NCBI GenBank assembly: GCA_012934845.2
Contig: WNNJ02003319.1
Coordinates: 1 to 64,000 of the forward strand
Direction of reading: 5' to 3'
Length of the DNA: 64,000 nt
Source of the DNA: Pomphorhynchus laevis
Lineage: Eukaryota; Acanthocephala; Palaeacanthocephala; Echinorhynchida; Pomphorhynchidae
In this document: positions 20,336 to 30,855 of the stretch, one piece after another
Layout of the letters: the number at the start of each line of letters is the position of its first letter
Numbering within the stretch: position 1 is the stretch's first letter
Made by a program: the position numbers and the translations under genes
The notes under the pieces: generated by a model
Seen by the model: the letters and a program-made list of their open reading frames with translations, nothing else
Database searches by the model: none
Told to the model about the DNA's origin: nothing

Positions 20336-22925
20336 AATAATTTTTTTTTAATGTAAAAATTTATTTTAGTAAAACATACAGTCGAGGTTACCCGCAAGTG
20401 GGCCCAAAAAAATAGTTTAATAATAATTTTCTAGGTCTCATTTCAGACACCAGGCGTTTGCTTTTGTTAGCGCTACACCTATACGTTGTCGCAGCGAACA
20501 TACATTTTTGCCATAGGAGGATGGATCGCTCACTGATGCGAGAGTTGCTAGTCTCTTGATGAAAGCACTTGCCTCCTTTGCTAGTCCGCCTGAGGTGGAA
20601 ATTACGAACGGAATAAAGGTTCCTTTTTCGATTTCAATAATTCGCTCAATGTATTTATTCTTTTTTCTGTTCTCATTGTATTCAAGTGATTGTGTAGGAC
20701 TTCGACTTACGTACGACTGGGCAAATGGGTTAAATATTGTGACATCCAAAAATGTCCGCTCAGTCTGTGAGTGCGTTAGTCCAGTGCAAGATAAATCGGC
20801 TCTTGATCGGGGATCTCGTGTTGTCGTTTGGTTTGAAAACTCGAATGTATCTGGAACAGTTGAGAGCATCGGTTCTGATTCTACATTCCGTAATACTTTA
20901 CTGGCTTCGTCAATCAAGATATCTCTGATTATATTATGTCGTACTATGGTCCGTCCTTTCCATTTGCACGACAGTAAGTGAGCTGTCGATTTAACTTCTC
21001 TGCATACACATGATGTTGATGTACAGAGCAAGTCCCATCCATATCTACATGCCATTCCCGCTTGTATTTCAAAATTATTTAAATAAAATCGTCTGTCATC
21101 GCTTACTCGAGCAGAGAGCCAAGAGGAAGACCCTTTAATAGAGGCGTGTTCTACAGCGGTTTTCGATTTTTGATCTAATTCAGACATTATGTTGGTTAAT
21201 TCACCCTGTTCTAAATCAGATTTTTCTGTTGTTATCATCCGAGCCATTTCTCTTTGCTTTTCGTAAAGAGTTGATCTTATATTCATGTCCAGAAGGTTGC
21301 ACATTTTGGCTGATCTTGACCATTCCATTTTAGCTATTTTTTGAGGATTTATTATTCCTAGGCCTCCGTTAGCTACTTTAAGGCACAAGACATTAAACCA
21401 TGTGTGATCAATATCCTCTTTGCCTAGAATTTGAGGTGGTAGTTCGTGCTGAATAATCGTAACCAGCTTTTCGAACCATTCCGTTTGACATTCGCATGTT
21501 CTTAGAATATAGCTCCATTTATGTTGTAGTCCGAATATGAATGCAGAATATGCTAGATGCCTCTCACTCTGTGCTACTGATTTAAGCCGAACTAATAAGG
21601 ATATCCATTCGTCAATCTTTTGCTGAACATAATTCGCTTCAAAGTTTAGAAAACCAATTGGACAGCCAAGCAATTCTAACCCATGTTTTGTTATGTTTAC
21701 CCCAAGATCTCGAAATCTTTTTCCATTTGTATTATTTTTTGGATTTATTAGTAATTTGCATTTTGATTCATTTACGAAAAAGCCATATGCTGGACCGAGT
21801 TTCTTTATGTGATTGAAAAACATTAGCAATTCTCTTTCGGTGCCAACACACGATACATCATCCGCATACCATTTTTGCGTTATTGTTGGACATAACGAAT
21901 CCAATTTTGTTATCAGCGGTATCGTGGCTGCCGCAAAAGCGATCATAGCAATCGGATCACCTTGTGTGAATCCTTCTTTCGACTCTATTATTTCATTATC
22001 TATAATCAATATTGGATTGTTGTTGTAAGTATTTTTTAATATTGTTTTGAGAGGAGGACATATCCTGGAAATGTTTTCTATAGCTACTTTTCGGTTTATG
22101 CAGTTGAATGCATTTTTGGCATCTATTAGTAAGAGACAAGCTTTCGATTCTTCTTTCAACAACGACCGTTGACTTCTTACGACGTATTCCATTCCGCACT
22201 TTTGACCTGCGCAAAGCTGAAAGTTACCGGCTACATCCTGTACATGTGTTTGTATTATCTGCAGGACTGCTTTCGATATAATCCTTCTGTATACTTCTCC
22301 AATACCTATTGGACGAACTCCAGGGCTCTTGTCAAGCGCCACGAGTCGACATATAACGAATGCATCCAAATAGTTCTCATCAATCTCGGTTGTAGCAATG
22401 CGTCTTGCCAATTTTGCCATGCTATCGGCCAATTCATATGATTCCCGATCGAATGTAACTAGCATTTGTTTCCACAGTGATGCATCTCCACCAGAGGGTC
22501 CTGCTGAACCCGAAGTTTGTCGGCATGAATGAACAATTGCACTTGCATCTATCTGATCGAACATGATATCATGAAACGTTTCAGATTGGAACTGTGTATT
22601 TATGATGGCATCATCACTGAATGGGCCGCTTTCTGGATGTTTGTCCATTAGTATATCTACTACACGTTTTTATCCGATCATGTCATCAGCCGCCAACAGT
22701 TTGCTACAATTATTTTCGGGATTTAAAGCACACACTGCAGCTGCAATGCTACCCTTCATAATTGCTCGTTTGAATTGATTAGGCCATTTCAGTATGTTAG
22801 TTTCTTTCGATTTCTTTGTTATTTGTAAATACCGGGCTTCTTCATAGAGACCACATATTTCTCTCTTTTTCCAATAATCCAGGCGTCTTTTGAGGGCAGC
22901 TCTAGTGTCTTTGACTTTTCGGGAA
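20336..22925 (-). mobile_element. R2-type LINE, 5'-truncated
   Basis: The minus-strand element begins within the N-terminal linker at about 22925 and runs to an (ATT)n tail at about 20336. The 3' untranslated region carries GGCCCACTTGCGGGTAACC (minus strand, from 20405). The fragment at 8111-8448 belongs to the same family. Confidence 0.9.
20438..22648 (-). CDS. R2-type LINE protein: reverse transcriptase, CCHC, restriction-like endonuclease
   Basis: This is a 736-codon open frame. Upstream the same frame continues (ALKRRLDYWKKREICGLYEEA) to about 22920 behind one in-frame TAA at 22670-22672, so the first ATG given here is not the original start. The RT has SGSAGPSGGDASLW, GVRPIGIGEVYRRII, LLLIDAKNAFNCINR (motif A), EGFTQGDPIAM (motif B) and WYADDVSCVG (motif C). 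A CCHC-like region (CVCREVKSTAHLLSC, RHNIIRDIL) follows. The endonuclease segment has SRADLSCTG, TFLDVTIF and KYIERIIEIEKGTF. The family is the one that nicks its own target site for priming. Confidence 0.88.
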   Translation of the reverse strand: MDKHPESGPFSDDAIINTQFQSETFHDIMFDQIDASAIVHSCRQTSGSAGPSGGDASLWKQMLVTFDRESYELADSMAKLARRIATTEIDENYLDAFVICRLVALDKSPGVRPIGIGEVYRRIISKAVLQIIQTHVQDVAGNFQLCAGQKCGMEYVVRSQRSLLKEESKACLLLIDAKNAFNCINRKVAIENISRICPPLKTILKNTYNNNPILIIDNEIIESKEGFTQGDPIAMIAFAAATIPLITKLDSLCPTITQKWYADDVSCVGTERELLMFFNHIKKLGPAYGFFVNESKCKLLINPKNNTNGKRFRDLGVNITKHGLELLGCPIGFLNFEANYVQQKIDEWISLLVRLKSVAQSERHLAYSAFIFGLQHKWSYILRTCECQTEWFEKLVTIIQHELPPQILGKEDIDHTWFNVLCLKVANGGLGIINPQKIAKMEWSRSAKMCNLLDMNIRSTLYEKQREMARMITTEKSDLEQGELTNIMSELDQKSKTAVEHASIKGSSSWLSARVSDDRRFYLNNFEIQAGMACRYGWDLLCTSTSCVCREVKSTAHLLSCKWKGRTIVRHNIIRDILIDEASKVLRNVESEPMLSTVPDTFEFSNQTTTRDPRSRADLSCTGLTHSQTERTFLDVTIFNPFAQSYVSRSPTQSLEYNENRKKNKYIERIIEIEKGTFIPFVISTSGGLAKEASAFIKRLATLASVSDPSSYGKNVCSLRQRIGVALTKANAWCLK

Positions 22926-22928
22926 TAT

Positions 22929-23001
22929 AAAATATCAATAAAAATATTTCACACGTATCATATATTATTAAAATATCAATAAAAATATTTCACACGTATC
23001 A
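22929..23001 (+). repeat. Two copies of a 32-bp AT-rich repeat
   Basis: AAAATATCAATAAAAATATT followed by TCACACGTATCA occurs at 22929-22960 and again at 22970-23001, separated by 9 bases. It sits at the junction between the truncated LINE and the virus-like fossil and may be a junction duplication. Confidence 0.8.
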
Positions 23002-23003
23002 GA

Positions 23004-23516
23004 GAAGGTCATGAAGTAGGTGGCTGGGGGAGGATGTCTCTTATAAAGGATCTGTATTTCGAACAAACAAATCTGGTGGTTGATGCGACCTGCGATCCTA
23101 GCTTGGCAGATGCCAAAATGATGAAATTAAACGATAACTTTCATGAGAGCATAAAGAAGAGAATATGGATGATAAACGGCTCTAAGCATAAGCCCAATGT
23201 GATGGCTGATTTGATGAGAACTATGATAACTAAAGTAGCCGGTCCCCAATTTGAACTTGCTATTGATCTTGCAATGGGTAGGAAAGATGCACTCCTGTCT
23301 TCCTCCGAACAAATAGAAAGTTTTAATACAAAACACCAAGGACAAAGAGGTTACGATTAAGCCATAAATTAGGGAGATAGTCAACCCTGAGAGATTGAGG
23401 AAAATGGCATCCGCAAACAACCCAGAGAACATGTATTTATTTGAGAGAGAATTCAAAGGAAGCTCTACTCACATCTCTGTCTGAATATCTTAAAGGAGCA
23501 ATAGGAGAGAGCATGA
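23004..23516 (+). pseudogene. RNA-virus-like polymerase fragment, copy A, fossil
   Basis: The plus strand encodes IKDLYFEQTNLVVDATCDPS, HESIKKRIWMINGSKHKPN and QFELAIDLAMGR. It is homologous to 40576-41241 and to the longer copy at 55571-57670. All three begin at the same base (GAAGGTCATGAAG). This copy stops at a LINE tail at 23517. It is closer to the 40.6 kb copy than to the 55.6 kb copy. It is broken, with a few breaks. Confidence 0.65.
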
Positions 23517-23948
23517 TACATATAATAATAATAATTTTTTTTAGAAGAGAAAAATTTATTTATAAAACTACAACAAATAAAGTTAGATCGATAATTAGCT
23601 GCTCTCGTCAGCCTCACTGATGGCTACAACATTGTTTCGGGTTTTGTTAACGGATCCTGGTTTTGTTCTTGCGCTTCGAAGACACGCGCTGGCTGAACGG
23701 GAGATCCCAAAGGCGACACGGCGCTTAATGCGTGACACGATGTGCGCGTACGATTCATTTCCTCGGCGAGCCTTAACTGCAGCAATTTTCTGGAATAACC
23801 CATTCGCCTCCTTTCCCATGCCACCGGATGATGAAAAAATGAGTGGAATAAATTTGCCCTTTTCAACAGTCTCGATTCTTTCCCAATATTTTGAATTCTT
23901 TCTGGACGAGTTATATTCGAATGCGGAGTCGACAGATTTGGAAACGGT
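23517..23948 (-). mobile_element. R2-type LINE, 3' end fragment
   Basis: The minus strand encodes the C-terminal part (NSKYWERIETVEKGKFIPLI, SSSGGMGKEANGLFQ, RRGNESYAHIVSRIKRRVAF) ending at a stop near 23595, followed by a 3' part with an A/T tail (AAT units at about 23520-23535). The upstream end is truncated at 23948, where capsid-like fossil sequence begins. Confidence 0.8.
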
Positions 23949-24640
23949 CCATTACCGCAATTGATTTTAGACTGGCGCAAAATCTTGCAACCAATATGCT
24001 TTACGGACTCACGGTGGTGGACAACACGTTATTATACACAAAAGGTTGGATTATATGTTTCCTGGCTTATCTCGAGAATAGGTATGCACAAGTACATCCC
24101 GCCCACCAAACTAACTGGCCGGGACCAGACGGAAATTTCCGATTTTCACTTTGGACTGCAGAACAGCTTAAAAATGATGTTCAGACGGGGAGATTCATAT
24201 TTACGCAGATAAACGTGCCCGTACAACACTACCCTGTATTGACGCATATTGCACGGGAAGGATTAACCCTTGGGCCTGTGACAGATCAGCCGAGTTTAAG
24301 AATAGCTAGAATCGCTTGGCCGGCAATTCCCATATCAATGTACGGAGATCAACCCTGGATCCAGCCAGATAACTGGGAAGTAACAGCAAATGAAGTAAGG
24401 GCTGCACTAATACACATGGCTTCGCAGCGCCATGAGAACTTTGACTTAATTATGGGCTTTAATAGGGCCTGCGATATACTAGGACAGACCGGAATAGTTA
24501 TCAATATACAAGAAGCTGGAGCAGGAGATGGAGAAGGTGCGAATATAGATGCTGGAAGTACAACGTTTGATTTAAGACGCCCATACCTACAAAGAGCTGC
24601 TAGGCCAGCGAGAGCCAGAACAACGGAAACCGCAACAAAT
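23949..24640 (+). pseudogene. RNA-virus-like capsid/nucleoprotein fragment, fossil
   Basis: A long open stretch encodes DFRLAQNLATNMLYGLTVVD, a Trp/Tyr-rich segment (TKGWIICFLAYLENRYAQV), HIAREGLTLGPVTDQPSLRI, MGFNRACDILGQTGIVINIQ and an Arg-rich tail (RAARPARARTT). The first part overlaps the related fossil at 39663-40455. A basic C-terminus fits an RNA-binding coat protein. I cannot name the virus family. The end runs into AAT units and a LINE 3' end, and this same junction is seen at 40455. Few breaks are visible. Confidence 0.55.
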
Positions 24641-24800
24641 AATAATAATAATTTTTTTTTGCAATAATTTTTTTTAAACAAATATAGTTATACTATAAAT
24701 TTTAGTTCATTGAGTTTGCAGGTCGATGTCGAGCAGAACGAGGACCGCGAATACACATCGAAATTGAACGAGCCAACTGAATTCCAATCTTTAATAATAA
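24641..24800 (-). mobile_element. R2-type LINE, 3' end fragment
   Basis: These about 160 bases match, on the minus strand, the C-terminal codons and tail of the element at 6236-6605. It carries an (AAT)n tail next to the virus-like fossil and is cut at the other side by an (AAT)n stretch of the next LINE region. Confidence 0.8.
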
Positions 24801-24844
24801 TAATATAATAATAAAAAAAATATTTAACAACGTAAACACACAGA

Positions 24845-24891
24845 CTGCGTTTCAGAGGACCGCGTTTCAGAGAACTGCGTTTCAGAGGACG
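24845..24891 (+). repeat. Three tandem units in the LINE 5' region
   Basis: Units of about 15-16 bases resembling GACTGCGTTTCAGAG occur three times in a row just upstream of the LINE's coding region. Repeated units in 5' regions often belong to LINE promoters; this is inference. Confidence 0.7.
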
Positions 24892-24999
24892 TAAGGTCGT
24901 ACACCCAGGGTACCTCCCGGGTTGAGCACTCGCGCGGAAGATTACAACTTACTTTGTGACACAAAGACAATCGAAACTAACAATTGAACGTCGCCTTGT

Positions 25000-27900
25000 A
25001 TGCCCAAAGGAATACCGTCTAACCAGAGGCTATGCTGTGGATGTAATGGTCCATCAGCAAAGTGCAAAGGTTGCAAATGTGCGAAGGCAGGAGCTCCTTG
25101 CGTAAATTGCCGTGCACCTGAATGTAACAATAGCGTGCATATTTTACCTCAGACGGTGTGTTTAACCTCTGCTGCTGAACCAGTAGGTAGAGTGGCGGAT
25201 TTGAATCCCCTTACTGATAGTGGCAGTACACGGACAACTGATAATCCAATTGTAGATAACTTGCACGACCCTGTTGATAGGCAGTCTCTTTCACTTCAGG
25301 CGATTTATGATGTGGTGATACAATGGAGGCCTAGTGCGATGCGACTCCCGAGATGTGCTGCGTCGAATGAATTCGTTGAAATGCTTGCTAGCCTCTATCA
25401 GATTGCAGCCGAAGCTGATAACCATGATATGTTTGCACTTAAAAAGGCCACTATTTTGTCCCGGTGCGTTTTGCAACGTCTTCCATCTAGAAAGGTGTCC
25501 GAGATCCGAAAAGCACTGGAGCGCAGAATCAGACTATGGAAAAATGGCAGATTCGTCGATGTTTTCAATGAGGCAAGAATATTACAGCGACGTTGCATGC
25601 CTATGCGTTCGAGCCTACGTACTGATGATTGGATAAAGCGCTATGTCAAGTTGGTCACAAGTGGAAAGCTGTCAGCGGCGACTGCCATATTGGAAGAGAA
25701 CCAACAGTCGAGCATTCTAGATCCTGATTCGATTGTCGATGGTTTGACTGTACGTGAACACCTGCAGAATCTACACCCAACAGCCGCAGATGCTGATGCG
25801 TCCGCTTTATTACAACGAGATTTGCCGAATGTTAGAGAGCATCATCCTTCGCTCTTCTCTGTCATAGATGGGGAAGCTATCATCCGAGCGGCCAACAAAA
25901 CCTCAGGTGGAGCTGGCCCATCAGGGCTGGATGCGATGGCTTGGAGACAACTCTTGAATAGCTTCTCCGTGCATTCCAAGGCTCTAGCGGATGCTTTGGC
26001 AAATTTTGCAGTGAGCCTTAGCACTATTCAACTCAGCCCTCGGATGTTAGAGGCGTTTACTGCTTGCCGGTTGATATCAATACCAAAGAATAATGGGAAA
26101 ATTAGACCGATTGGTGTATCAGAAGTTGTTCGCCGCATTGTCAGTAAAACCATATTGTCCTGCGTCAAAGATGATCTTCAAGACGTAGCCGGGATTGTCC
26201 AACTTTGCGCATCCCAGCGAAATGGGATCGATTTTGCGATTCACTCGCTTCGCGATACGTATTCTTCTAACCAGAGATTTGGACTTCTCGCTGTCGACGC
26301 TAAGAATGCGTTCAACTCTGTCAATCGAAATGTTATGCTACACAATATCAAACACACTTGCCCTGGGCTAGCACAGTCCTTATCTAACATTTATGCGGGC
26401 GACGCAGAACTGGTACTTGGTGGTGGATCTTTAGCATAGTGCGAGGGAGTAACCCAGGGAGATCCCTTAGCCATGGCTGCCTTCGCAATGGCATCCTTGC
26501 CATTGATAAGTATGATCAAGCAAGTCGTGCCAAACATTGTTCAGCGTTGGTTTGCTGACGATGCGAATTTTGTAGGTTTGCCTGAGGATCTGTTGCGTGT
26601 ATGGCAACTTCTCCAAATCCAAGGACCAAAATTCGGATATAATGTGAACCCTAGCAAAACCAAGATGCTCCTTCATCCGCAATCCGAAGGGGTGTATCCA
26701 CTTCCCGCAGACATTGAGACACGGTTCGATGGCATCGAGGTGCTTGGTGCGCCAATTGGCTCAGGCGAATTTGTAAAGGAAATTACAAAAATTAAAATAT
26801 TAAAGTGGACTGAGCTTGTTTCACGTATATCTACTGTATCACGATTTGATCCCCATGCTGCTTTCTCAGGATTCAATAAGTCAATACAATGGAAATGGAC
26901 ACACTTTATGAGATCGACACCAAGTGAAACGGATCTGTATTTGTCCTTACGGGATACTATATTCAGTGGTTTGGCTCCCTCACTTTTCGATCAAGATCTA
27001 AACTCAGTTATGCACGCGTTGATTTCGTCACCAATTTCAAAGGGTGGAATGGGCATTGTTGATCCAGTAAGCGCAGCTTTGACCGAGTTCGAAAGCTCGA
27101 AAAAATTTTGTAAAACATTTGATAGTGGGCTACAAGGTGATCTTCTCAGGGATGCTCAGAATAACTTGACAAAAGAGTTGAATCAAGAACGAGAAAAAGT
27201 TGTGGATGAGCGTTTGGCATACATTCGATCAATCTTACCCGCCTCAATGCATCAAGCCCTGGAATTTGCACTGGGACAGGGTGCTTCCTCTTGGATTAGT
27301 GCAGTTCCAGTGAAAGCTGAATTCAGTCATTTGTGTCCACATGAATTCAGAGATGCTCTTGCATTGCGATATGGCTTCGACCCTATCGGGATTCCCAAGG
27401 ACAAGTGTGTGTGTGGTGATGATGCGAAACTCCCACATTTGCTTTCGTGCAAGCGAGGAGGTGTTGTAATAACAAGACATAACGCCTTACGCGATTTCTT
27501 GGCCACCGAAATATCACAGGTGTGTACTGGGGTTGGTGTCGAACCGATATTACAACGGGTAGATAGTGATCACTGTTTTGATCATCGGGTCACTTGTCGA
27601 AGTGACGACGCGCGACTCGACATCGTCTGCATTGGGCTTTCTGACGCCAGATATGAGCGAACGTTCTTTGACGTTACGGTTTTCAACCATTTTGCTCCAT
27701 CGTGTGCGTCTACGAGAAAAGCTGCATTTGATTTTCATGAAGCGAGAAAAAGATCAAAATACGCGGAACGTATCATCGATATCGAAAGGTGTAGATTTAT
27801 GCCGCTGGTGTTCACGGCTTCTGGTGCTGCGGGACCCGACGCCATGGTTTTGCTCAGGACAATTGCTCGATTGCGTTCATCACGTGGGAATAAAAGCTAT

Positions 27901-28047
27901 GCTGAATGCCTGTGTGGCCTCAGAAGGTCCATAAGTTTGCTGCTGTGTCGTGCTGCCTCACATGCAATCAGAGGGTGCCGTTCGACTAGGGGTCACCCAT
28001 ATAGTCGTGGATCCGAACGGATGGATGATTCTAATGTTTTAGAATAA
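25000..28047 (+). pseudogene. R2-type LINE protein, one in-frame stop
   Basis: The start is chosen because MPKGIPSNQRLCCGCNGPSA aligns with the start of the 1025-residue protein at 31756. The N-terminal cysteine cluster occupies residues about 12-43. An in-frame TAG at 26437-26439 lies just before RT motif B (TQGDPLAMAAF); otherwise the frame is open for about 1015 codons. Motif A is LLAVDAKNAFNSVNR and motif C is RWFADDANFVG. The CCHC region is CVCGDDAKLPHLLSC with RHNALRDFL. The endonuclease has ARLDIVCIG, TFFDVTVF and KYAERIIDIERCRF. Confidence 0.9.
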
Positions 28048-28130
28048 ATAATAATAATAATAACAATGTTAAATGTATATTGGCCCATTTGAGGGAACCA
28101 TATGTTGTAATTAATAATATATTAAAAAAA

Positions 28131-28344
28131 AATAAAAATAGAAAATAATATAAATTTTTTTTTTCGAAAAACAAAAAACAAAAAACAAAAAATAATAAAA
28201 AATAATATATTATTATTTTTTTTAATAATTGATTTTAAAAAAAAAAACAAAAAATAATATAATAAAAAATAATATAATTTTTTTTAATAATTGATTTTTT
28301 TTGAAAAAAAAACAAACAAATATAGTTATACTATAAATTCGCGA
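28131..28344. repeat. AT-rich low-complexity stretch
   Basis: Runs of A and T with TATTATT units lie between LINE tails. A stretch resembling the 3' end of the 6236-6605 family occurs near 28300-28340. No gene is visible here. Confidence 0.7.
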
Positions 28345-28540
28345 ACTGCGTGCGTGACGCACTCCACTCCAGCTCGTTGACCAGCGCACATTTGCAACCG
28401 TCCGCACACTTCTTGAATATCATTGGAAATTATAGAAAGAATGGGTTTCGACATTATTCTCCTACTAACATCGCCAATACCAATAGGCCTTATTCCCGAT
28501 TTTTTGGATAAGGCTATTAATCTGCTTAAAGCTAATATAT
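28345..28540 (-). mobile_element. R2-type LINE, small RT fragment
   Basis: The minus strand encodes LIALSKKSGIRPIGIGDVSR, RRIMSKPILSII and CAGQRAGVECVTHAVREF, the RT region upstream of motif A. Both ends are truncated, and AT-rich runs flank it. Confidence 0.8.
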
Positions 28541-28552
28541 ATATATATTTTT

Positions 28553-30065
28553 TTTTTTTGAGAGAATAATTTTTTTTATAAGAACTCCAAAATGTACAAA
28601 CAAACACAAAAAACGTGATGCGTCAAATAATTTAAAAGAATATTGTACGTTTTTTCATTTAGCGCGCAGGGCGATTGCGAGCAGAACGGGCACCCCGAAC
28701 GCATAAAGAAATTGAGCGAGCCAGTTGTATGCCAATCGTTGACCGAAGACGTGTCAATTCCTCTGCATATGTGTGTCTTTTTCTAATTGCCAATTTACGA
28801 GCAATGCGCTGAATTATCGTGACCGACGATTTACTTTCACCACCAAAACAAGAAAACACCAATGGCGCAAAGTTTGCCCTCTCTATTAGTATGACTCTCT
28901 CTTGATACTTTGCGATTTTTCGCTTTTCGTGGAATTCAAAGGCGGACGTTGTTGACTTCGAGAGGTTGGACGGCGCGAATGCGTTGAATACGCATGTGTC
29001 GAATAAAGTTCGCTCAGAACGACCTCCGTAAAATCCATAGCAAGCAATGTCTAAACGTGCTTCATGATCTCTAGAAGTGCTTGTGCGCTCGAACACGATA
29101 CTATGATGTACTGATTTCAAAGCTGGTTCTGTCTGGACATTATCGCAAATTTCGGTCATGGTATTGGATAATATATCACGAATCAAATCGTGTCTAATCG
29201 AAGGATGACCTCCAGTTGGACAAGTTAGTGAGTGTGCCAGTGATGTTCGTTCACCGCATGGGCAATGTAAGGGAACATCGCAAGACAGTCTATTGTACCG
29301 AGCTCCAATTGCATCCCGAAATTCCATATTATTAAGACGAGTACAACGGTCATTTGTAGGATACGTGGATAGCCATGAGGAAGCACCCTTGACTTGTAGG
29401 TGCTCCAATATGCATATAGTAGTTTTATCTAAATCAGATAGCTTATCCATAAGTAGCGATTTGTGCATCTCGTTTTTTGATGTGCGTATCTGGGAAATAT
29501 ACTTATCTTGCTCCGCCTTTAACTCAACCCCATACAAGCCGCCTAAATAAGGAAGACATAGCTTCTCAGAGTTTTCGAACTCTACTTGTGCTGTGACTCG
29601 TGGGTCAACTATGCCTAGACCACCATGTCTTAATGGGAGCGAAAATAATGGCCACATGGAATTGTCGTTCGTTGAGTTCAAATTAAAAAGTTCGTCAAAG
29701 CGACGCCGAATAGTATCATTTAATTCATCGAACCAGCCATTTAAGCAATTCGTCGTTCGTTGCATGTGTATATATTTATGCTGCAAAGCTCTAGTCATAC
29801 TAGCATAGCTTACCTGTAAATCAATAACACCGACGTCAGCTAAACGATCAACAAGTAAGCAGTATTTAGAAATTTTGGAGCTTATCGTTTTGTGAATATA
29901 ATTATCATCCCCGATCGGAGCACCCAATACTATGGTTCCATCGACGGCGATTTTTATTCCTGTGTCTTTAAACAGTTTGTACATATCAGTGGCTTTATCA
30001 GGTGTAGTTAGCAGCACACACTTTTCTTTATTTATATTGAAGCCAATATATTTATAACAATAATA
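28553..30065 (-). mobile_element. R2-type LINE, inverted duplicate of the 6606-8150 copy
   Basis: This copy is nearly identical to 6606-8118 in reverse orientation, with the same 5' truncation point. Shared truncation means the segment was copied as DNA after insertion, not inserted twice. Confidence 0.92.
28659..30017 (-). CDS. R2-type LINE protein, C-terminal half (duplicate)
   Basis: The protein is the same as that at 6614-8011 except for about two amino-acid differences that I can see (Pro for Leu before RHGGLGI; Cys for Phe in the DTCVFN segment). It covers the RT thumb, CCHC and restriction-like endonuclease domains and lacks the RT catalytic motif. Confidence 0.85.
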   Translation of the reverse strand: MLLTTPDKATDMYKLFKDTGIKIAVDGTIVLGAPIGDDNYIHKTISSKISKYCLLVDRLADVGVIDLQVSYASMTRALQHKYIHMQRTTNCLNGWFDELNDTIRRRFDELFNLNSTNDNSMWPLFSLPLRHGGLGIVDPRVTAQVEFENSEKLCLPYLGGLYGVELKAEQDKYISQIRTSKNEMHKSLLMDKLSDLDKTTICILEHLQVKGASSWLSTYPTNDRCTRLNNMEFRDAIGARYNRLSCDVPLHCPCGERTSLAHSLTCPTGGHPSIRHDLIRDILSNTMTEICDNVQTEPALKSVHHSIVFERTSTSRDHEARLDIACYGFYGGRSERTLFDTCVFNAFAPSNLSKSTTSAFEFHEKRKIAKYQERVILIERANFAPLVFSCFGGESKSSVTIIQRIARKLAIRKRHTYAEELTRLRSTIGIQLARSISLCVRGARSARNRPAR

Positions 30066-30430
30066 ATAATAATAATTTTTTTTACACTATAATAATTGAT
30101 TTTTTTTGAAAAAAAAACAAACAAATATAGTTATACTATAAATTTTAGTTCATTGAGTTTGCAGGTCGATGTCGAGCAGAACGAGGACCGCGAATACACA
30201 TCGAAATTGAACGAGCCAACTGAATTCCAATCTTTGACCGTAATTTTGTCAATTCTTCTGAGTAGGAATGATTGTTTTTTATTGCCATCTTCTGTGCAAT
30301 TCTCTAAATTAATTGTGCAGATGATTTTACTGCTCCACCGAAACATGATAACACGATAGGTGCGAAATTCGCCCTCTCTATGGCAGTTACTCTCTCTTGA
30401 TACTTAGCGAATTTACGTGTTATCAAACAG
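30066..30430 (-). mobile_element. R2-type LINE 3' end, duplicate of 6236-6605
   Basis: It matches 6236-6605 in reverse, including the junction with the Gag leader (about 30425-30445 against about 6225-6245). Confidence 0.9.
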
Positions 30431-30855
30431 TGTTAACAAACAGTGACAAATTTATCTATCCTGAACTGACCGAAATAAGCTCCAGCTGCAAAGATTGAGT
30501 CGTACCCAGTCTTTCGTACCAATTCTACTAGCTCTCTATCGAGTTCAATGTCAGAAACGAACCAGGCACTGCAACAAATGTTTGTGCAAATTCAGACACT
30601 GCAGCAGCAGATCTCTGAACTGAGAAAGCCAACAGCGGAGGATGCACCGATGATAACAATGGATGGTAACCATGGTTATACCTTGACAGAAGTTGAGGAG
30701 ATAATAGAACAGGTTTCCCTAGTTTTAGCCAATAATAAGGCTAAGGCTAGGGATACTCACGAGTTGGCGGCATATGAGCAAATTCTGAAATCCATGACAA
30801 AGGAAAGAATTACTGATCTGTCGGAAGATTTTCAACGTTCCTAAAACGAGTCATC
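30431..30855 (+). pseudogene. Gag/core-like gene, 5' fragment, fossil
   Basis: The leader and the first about 90 residues of the Gag/core-like gene (start 30548) match 640 onward. The match weakens after about 30814 and the sequence passes into a LINE fragment at about 30856. It is the end of the duplicated segment. Confidence 0.85.

Larger units (their letters stand above)
24801..28130 (+). mobile_element. R2-type LINE, near full length
   Basis: A 5' region with tandem ACTGCGTTTCAGAG-like units (about 24845-24891) leads to the start at 25000. The protein frame runs to 28047 with one in-frame stop. The 3' untranslated part has GGCCCATTTGAGGGAACC at 28082-28099 and an AT-rich tail. It is related to, but clearly diverged from, the intact element at 31690-34960. 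Confidence 0.9.

Noticed and set aside
20556-20981. 141-codon plus-strand frame over the R2-type LINE
   Set aside because: It is a shadow of the real minus-strand coding sequence.
24801-28130. rDNA-specific R2 insertion
   Set aside because: Domain order is R2-like, but no 28S rRNA sequence flanks any copy, so target specificity to rDNA is not supported.
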